Positions 6,225 to 8,594 of a stretch of 8,594 nucleotides of DNA are shown here, piece after piece (positions within the stretch are counted from its first letter, which is position 1; each line of letters starts with the position of its first letter). The stretch spans positions 1 to 8,594 of the forward strand of contig DAOVNV010000098.1 in assembly GCA_030630015.1 (NCBI GenBank). Direction: 5' to 3'. Below the pieces are notes generated by a model. That model searched no databases. It was not told where the DNA came from and saw only the letters and a list, made by a program, of their open reading frames with translations. The position numbers and the translations under genes are program-made. This DNA comes from Desulfuromonadales bacterium. GTDB lineage: Bacteria; Desulfobacterota; Desulfuromonadia; Desulfuromonadales; BM103.

Positions 6225-7136
6225 ATGGCTAACACCTTTGCGACACCGCTTGACCGAATTTTCAACACGCCCCTGGTTCAGCTGAAAACACCGGAAGGCT
6301 CTGCGACCCTGTGGGGCAAGATGGAGAACACCAACCCCGGCGGCAGCATCAAGGACCGCATCGCCCTGGCCATGATCGAACAGGCCGAACAGGACGGACT
6401 GCTGAAACCGGGCGACACCATCGTCGAACCAACCAGCGGCAACACCGGCATCGGCCTGTCCCTGGTCGGAGCAGTCAAAGGCTACAAAATCGTTTTGACC
6501 ATGCCGGACACCATGTCGATGGAGCGCCGCCGCCTGCTCGGGGCTTTCGGAGCTGAACTGATTCTGACTCCCGGCGCCCAGGGAATGCGCGGCGCTATCG
6601 AGAAAGCTGAAAAACTGGCCGAAGAGCACCAGGCCTTCATGCCCCAGCAGTTCAAGAACCCGGCCAACCCCCGCGTCCACATGGAAACCACCGGCCCGGA
6701 GATTCTGCGTGACCTGGACGACCAGGTGGATGCGTTCGTGGCCGGCGTGGGAACCGGCGGGACGATCACCGGCGTTGGTCAGGTTCTCAAACGGAACAAC
6801 CCGGATGTCCTGATCGTTGCCGTGGAGCCCGAAGATTCTGCGGTTCTGTCCGGAGGCGAACCAGGTCCACACAAGATCCAAGGTATCGGCGCCGGCTTTG
6901 TACCCGACATTCTCGACACCAGCATCTTTCAGGAGATCGTGACGGTCAGCAACGACGACGCCATGCAGACCGCCCGTGACCTGGCCCGCTACGAAGGCAT
7001 CTTTGTCGGCATCTCTTCCGGAGCCAACGTGCTGACTGCCCGCCAGATCGCCGAGCGCCTCGGTCCTGGCAAAAACGTGGTCACCATCCTGTGCGACACC
7101 GGCGAGCGCTATCTGAGCACCGGAATTTTCGATTGA
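6225..7136 (+). CDS. cysK: Cysteine synthase A (O-acetylserine sulfhydrylase)
   Basis: A 303-residue fold-type II PLP enzyme that makes L-cysteine from O-acetyl-L-serine and sulfide in the cytoplasm. Motifs in order are NPGGSIKDR (37-45) with the PLP lysine K43, the substrate loop TSGNTG (70-75), the phosphate-binding GTGGT (176-180), HKIQGIGAGFVP (216-227), SSGAN (264-268) whose serine contacts the pyridine nitrogen, and CDTGERYLST (290-299). The HKIQGIGAGF segment and the short length without a regulatory domain favour CysK over cystathionine beta-synthase or threonine synthase; CysM is less likely. The ribosome binding site GGAGGA lies just before the ATG. The 23-bp gap to the Rrf2 gene indicates an operon, presumably adjusting cysteine output to the regulator's signal. 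Confidence 0.96.
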   Translation: MANTFATPLDRIFNTPLVQLKTPEGSATLWGKMENTNPGGSIKDRIALAMIEQAEQDGLLKPGDTIVEPTSGNTGIGLSLVGAVKGYKIVLTMPDTMSMERRRLLGAFGAELILTPGAQGMRGAIEKAEKLAEEHQAFMPQQFKNPANPRVHMETTGPEILRDLDDQVDAFVAGVGTGGTITGVGQVLKRNNPDVLIVAVEPEDSAVLSGGEPGPHKIQGIGAGFVPDILDTSIFQEIVTVSNDDAMQTARDLARYEGIFVGISSGANVLTARQIAERLGPGKNVVTILCDTGERYLSTGIFD

Positions 7137-7160
7137 CCATCACCCTGTTTCCAGTCACGA

Positions 7161-7183
7161 CGCCCCCGGCAACCCCGGGGGCG
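7161..7183 (+). terminator. GC-rich hairpin between cysK and larE (weak terminator or attenuator)
   Basis: CGCCCCCGG (7161-7169) and CCGGGGGCG (7175-7183) form a perfect 9-bp stem with a 5-nt loop. No real T-run follows (CTTGCGTCTT), so termination is likely partial at best. The right arm holds the only G-rich sequence before the larE start at 7194, so the hairpin may also limit larE translation. Confidence 0.55.
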
Positions 7184-7193
7184 CTTGCGTCTT

Positions 7194-8015
7194 ATGACCC
7201 TGCAAAACAAACTGAATGCACTTAAAAAGCGCCTTGCGGAGTTTGATGCGGCGGCCATCGCTTTTTCCGGCGGCGTCGATTCAACCTTTCTGCTGTCTGT
7301 CGCCCGAGATGTGCTCGGTTCTGAGCGGATTGTCGCCCTGACTGCATTCTCCCCGATCTTTCCCTCCCACGAGTTCGAAGAAAGCAAGGCCCTGGCAATG
7401 GATCTGGGTGTTCGGCAGATCGTCGTCACAAGCAACGAACTCGATCTTCCCGATTTCGCCGCCAACCCGCCGCTGCGCTGTTATTACTGCAAACGGGAGC
7501 TCTTTGCCCGCTTTCTGGCCAGGGCACGGGAACTGGGCATCCTGGTCGTGCTGGACGGCTCGAACCTCGATGATCTGGATGACTATCGCCCCGGCCGCAA
7601 GGCCCTGGCCGAATTGAAGATCGCATCCCCACTGCTTGAAGCGGGCCTGACCAAGGCGGACATCCGCGAACTAAGCAAGCAGGCCGGCCTACCCACCGCA
7701 GACAAACCCTCATTCGCCTGCCTCGCATCACGTTTCCCCTACGGCACCCGCATCACCCTGGAGCGACTGCAGCAGATCGAACGCTGCGAAACCTTTTTGC
7801 GGCAGCACGGGTTCCGGACCTTCCGGGTTCGCCATCATGGCGAGATCGCCCGCATTGAAGTTAATCTTGACGAAATGCCCAGAATGATTAAAGATAGGCT
7901 CCGGATTGCCTTGCTGGCCGAATGCAAGGCAGCCGGGTTCACCTACGTTGCACTTGACTTGGGAGGCTACCGCACCGGCAGCCTCAACGAGAGTCTCTTT
8001 CTCGATACCGATTAG
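7194..8015 (+). CDS. larE: LarE-type sulfur transferase for nickel-pincer nucleotide cofactor synthesis
   Basis: A 273-residue PP-loop ATP pyrophosphatase. Residues 25-30 (SGGVDS) are the PP-loop that adenylates the substrate. DGSN (121-124), DYRPGRKA (130-137), ASRFPYGT (178-185) and LDLGGYRTG (254-262) are characteristic of LarE, which installs sulfur on the pyridinium-3,5-biscarboxylate mononucleotide to make the nickel-pincer cofactor of LarA-type racemases. Three cysteines stand out: C96 and C99 (RCYYCK) and C176 (FACLAS). The L. plantarum enzyme, as I recall it, has only the last, which it sacrifices; enzymes with all three hold a [4Fe-4S] cluster. I chose ATG 7194 over TTG 7185, giving the usual short N-terminus before the PP-loop. 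No clear ribosome binding site is present. cysK is 57 bp upstream; larA, larB and larC are not in the window, so use of the sulfur for another product cannot be excluded. Confidence 0.9.
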   Translation: MTLQNKLNALKKRLAEFDAAAIAFSGGVDSTFLLSVARDVLGSERIVALTAFSPIFPSHEFEESKALAMDLGVRQIVVTSNELDLPDFAANPPLRCYYCKRELFARFLARARELGILVVLDGSNLDDLDDYRPGRKALAELKIASPLLEAGLTKADIRELSKQAGLPTADKPSFACLASRFPYGTRITLERLQQIERCETFLRQHGFRTFRVRHHGEIARIEVNLDEMPRMIKDRLRIALLAECKAAGFTYVALDLGGYRTGSLNESLFLDTD

Positions 8016-8019
8016 GAGT

Positions 8020-8064
8020 CTCTCGAGCGTTTCAGACTGGCTCTTACCTTCCCGACCTCGAGAG
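8020..8064 (+). promoter_or_regulatory. Inverted repeat covering the ribosome binding site of the next gene
   Basis: CTCTCGAG (8020-8027) and CTCGAGAG (8057-8064) are perfect 8-bp inverted arms separated by 29 nt. The right arm includes most of AGAGGG (8061-8066), the only ribosome binding site candidate for the ATG at 8070. In RNA the left arm would mask it. No T-run follows, so it is not an intrinsic terminator. Confidence 0.45.
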
Positions 8065-8069
8065 GGCCC

Positions 8070-8495
8070 ATGAACCGTACCCTGGCACTCATATCCGTCT
8101 GCTTCTGCGCCGGGTTGCTCGGTGCGCTGTGCAGCAGCACCGTCACCTGGCTGTTCGGCGGGTGGGGCATTCCCGACATGCTCGGCGTAAGCCTGGCACC
8201 TGACTTCACCAAGCAATGGCTCTACCCGCAGCTGATATGGGGTGGGCTCTGGGGCCTGGTTTACTTCCTGACTGTCGGTGCCCGCTCATCGCGGCGGCAT
8301 TGGACGCGTAAGGCCCTCTGGATCAGCATTCTGCCGAGCGCCTTCCAACTGTTCATTGTCTACCCCTACTGGACCCACCACGATCTCCTCGGCTTTGGTC
8401 TAGGGCAGTTCACAGCCGTTTTCATCGTCGCCTACAACCTGGTCTGGGGCTTGTCCACCGGCATCTTCAGCCGCCTGCTCTGGGGCCGCAATTGA
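8070..8495 (+). CDS. Small four-helix membrane protein of unknown function
   Basis: A 141-residue, tryptophan- and glycine-rich protein I do not recognise. Hydrophobic segments lie near 5-28, 51-70, 80-101 and 107-130. A strongly basic loop (RSSRRHWTRK, 72-81) lies between helices 2 and 3, and both termini are basic, suggesting an inner-membrane protein with both ends in the cytoplasm. Repeated WGGLWGL / LVWGL elements (57-63 and 124-128) may pack helices together. The ribosome binding site AGAGGG (8061-8066) lies close to the ATG and within an inverted repeat. It starts 54 bp after larE, and its stop overlaps the start of the following secreted protein, so those two are probably translated together. 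Confidence 0.78.
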   Translation: MNRTLALISVCFCAGLLGALCSSTVTWLFGGWGIPDMLGVSLAPDFTKQWLYPQLIWGGLWGLVYFLTVGARSSRRHWTRKALWISILPSAFQLFIVYPYWTHHDLLGFGLGQFTAVFIVAYNLVWGLSTGIFSRLLWGRN

Positions 8496-8594
8496 GCATT
8501 CAGGGGCGCCTCCTGCGCACCGCACTCCTCCTCTGCCTGGCCCTGTTCCTGTCCTGCACCGTCACCGCCGCACCGGCAAACCCCGCTCTGCAGG
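8492..8594 (+). CDS. N-terminus of a predicted secreted protein, cut by window edge
   Basis: Thirty-four codons are visible and open to the edge. The proposed TTG start at 8492 overlaps the TGA stop of the preceding gene as TTGA, a form of translational coupling, with GGGG at 8482-8485 as a weak ribosome binding site. The product begins MSIQGRLLR, followed by a hydrophobic core (TALLLCLALFLSC) and TVTAAPA, a good signal peptide with cleavage expected after TAA or APA. C22 after LFLS could also make it a lipoprotein. The mature protein lies outside the window, so its function is unknown. The frame is open upstream of the TTG too, but no better start was seen nearby. Confidence 0.6.
   Translation, partial: MSIQGRLLRTALLLCLALFLSCTVTAAPANPALQ

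Noticed and set aside
6177..6881. Minus-strand open frame of 234 codons across cysK
   Set aside because: Antisense shadow of cysK with no recognisable domain or ribosome binding site.
7728..8216. Minus-strand open frame of 162 codons spanning the end of larE and the next gene
   Set aside because: It covers two well-supported plus-strand genes and their spacer, with no family resemblance.

Overview
The window is a moderately GC-rich stretch of bacterial chromosome. It carries ordinary housekeeping genes plus several small envelope proteins. Gene style and content suggest a Gram-negative Desulfuromonas/Geobacter-like member of the Desulfobacterota: a lysA of the 'HDTGAHG' subtype, a secreted DUF4124-retropepsin protein, an Rrf2 regulator in front of cysK, and larE. 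That placement is an inference from general resemblance, not a demonstrated assignment. No rRNA, tRNA, IS element, phage gene or CRISPR array was seen.

Layout from left to right. An MFS transporter on the minus strand runs off the left edge (1-987). Diverging from it is lysA (1203-2462), a PLP-dependent meso-diaminopimelate decarboxylase that makes lysine. After a spacer of about 300 bp comes a two-gene unit: a secreted protein joining a DUF4124 domain to a single-lobe retropepsin-like protease (2759-3445), and rsmE, the 16S rRNA m3U1498 methyltransferase (3465-4178). An AT-rich spacer with promoter-like elements leads to a lone small membrane protein (4470-4943), closed by a convincing intrinsic terminator. 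Convergent to that is a minus-strand flavin-reductase-like protein (5029-5532 preferred).

The right half is a plus-strand sulfur-centred cluster: an IscR-like Rrf2 regulator (5734-6201), the cysteine synthase cysK (6225-7136), and larE (7194-8015), a PP-loop sulfur transferase for the nickel-pincer cofactor. A small four-helix membrane protein (8070-8495) follows, and a secreted protein starting on a TTGA overlap runs off the right edge. The regulator probably senses Fe-S or cysteine status and controls itself and cysK; LarE consumes sulfur. LarE carries the three-cysteine set (C96, C99, C176) expected of the Fe-S-cluster type rather than the single-cysteine sacrificial type.

No wholly new system is evident. 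The items most worth following are the modified cysteine/ligand set of the Rrf2 regulator next to cysK, the three-cysteine LarE with no larA/B/C in view, two hairpins sitting on the translation-initiation regions of larE and the gene after it, and the uncharacterised membrane/secreted gene pair at the right edge.
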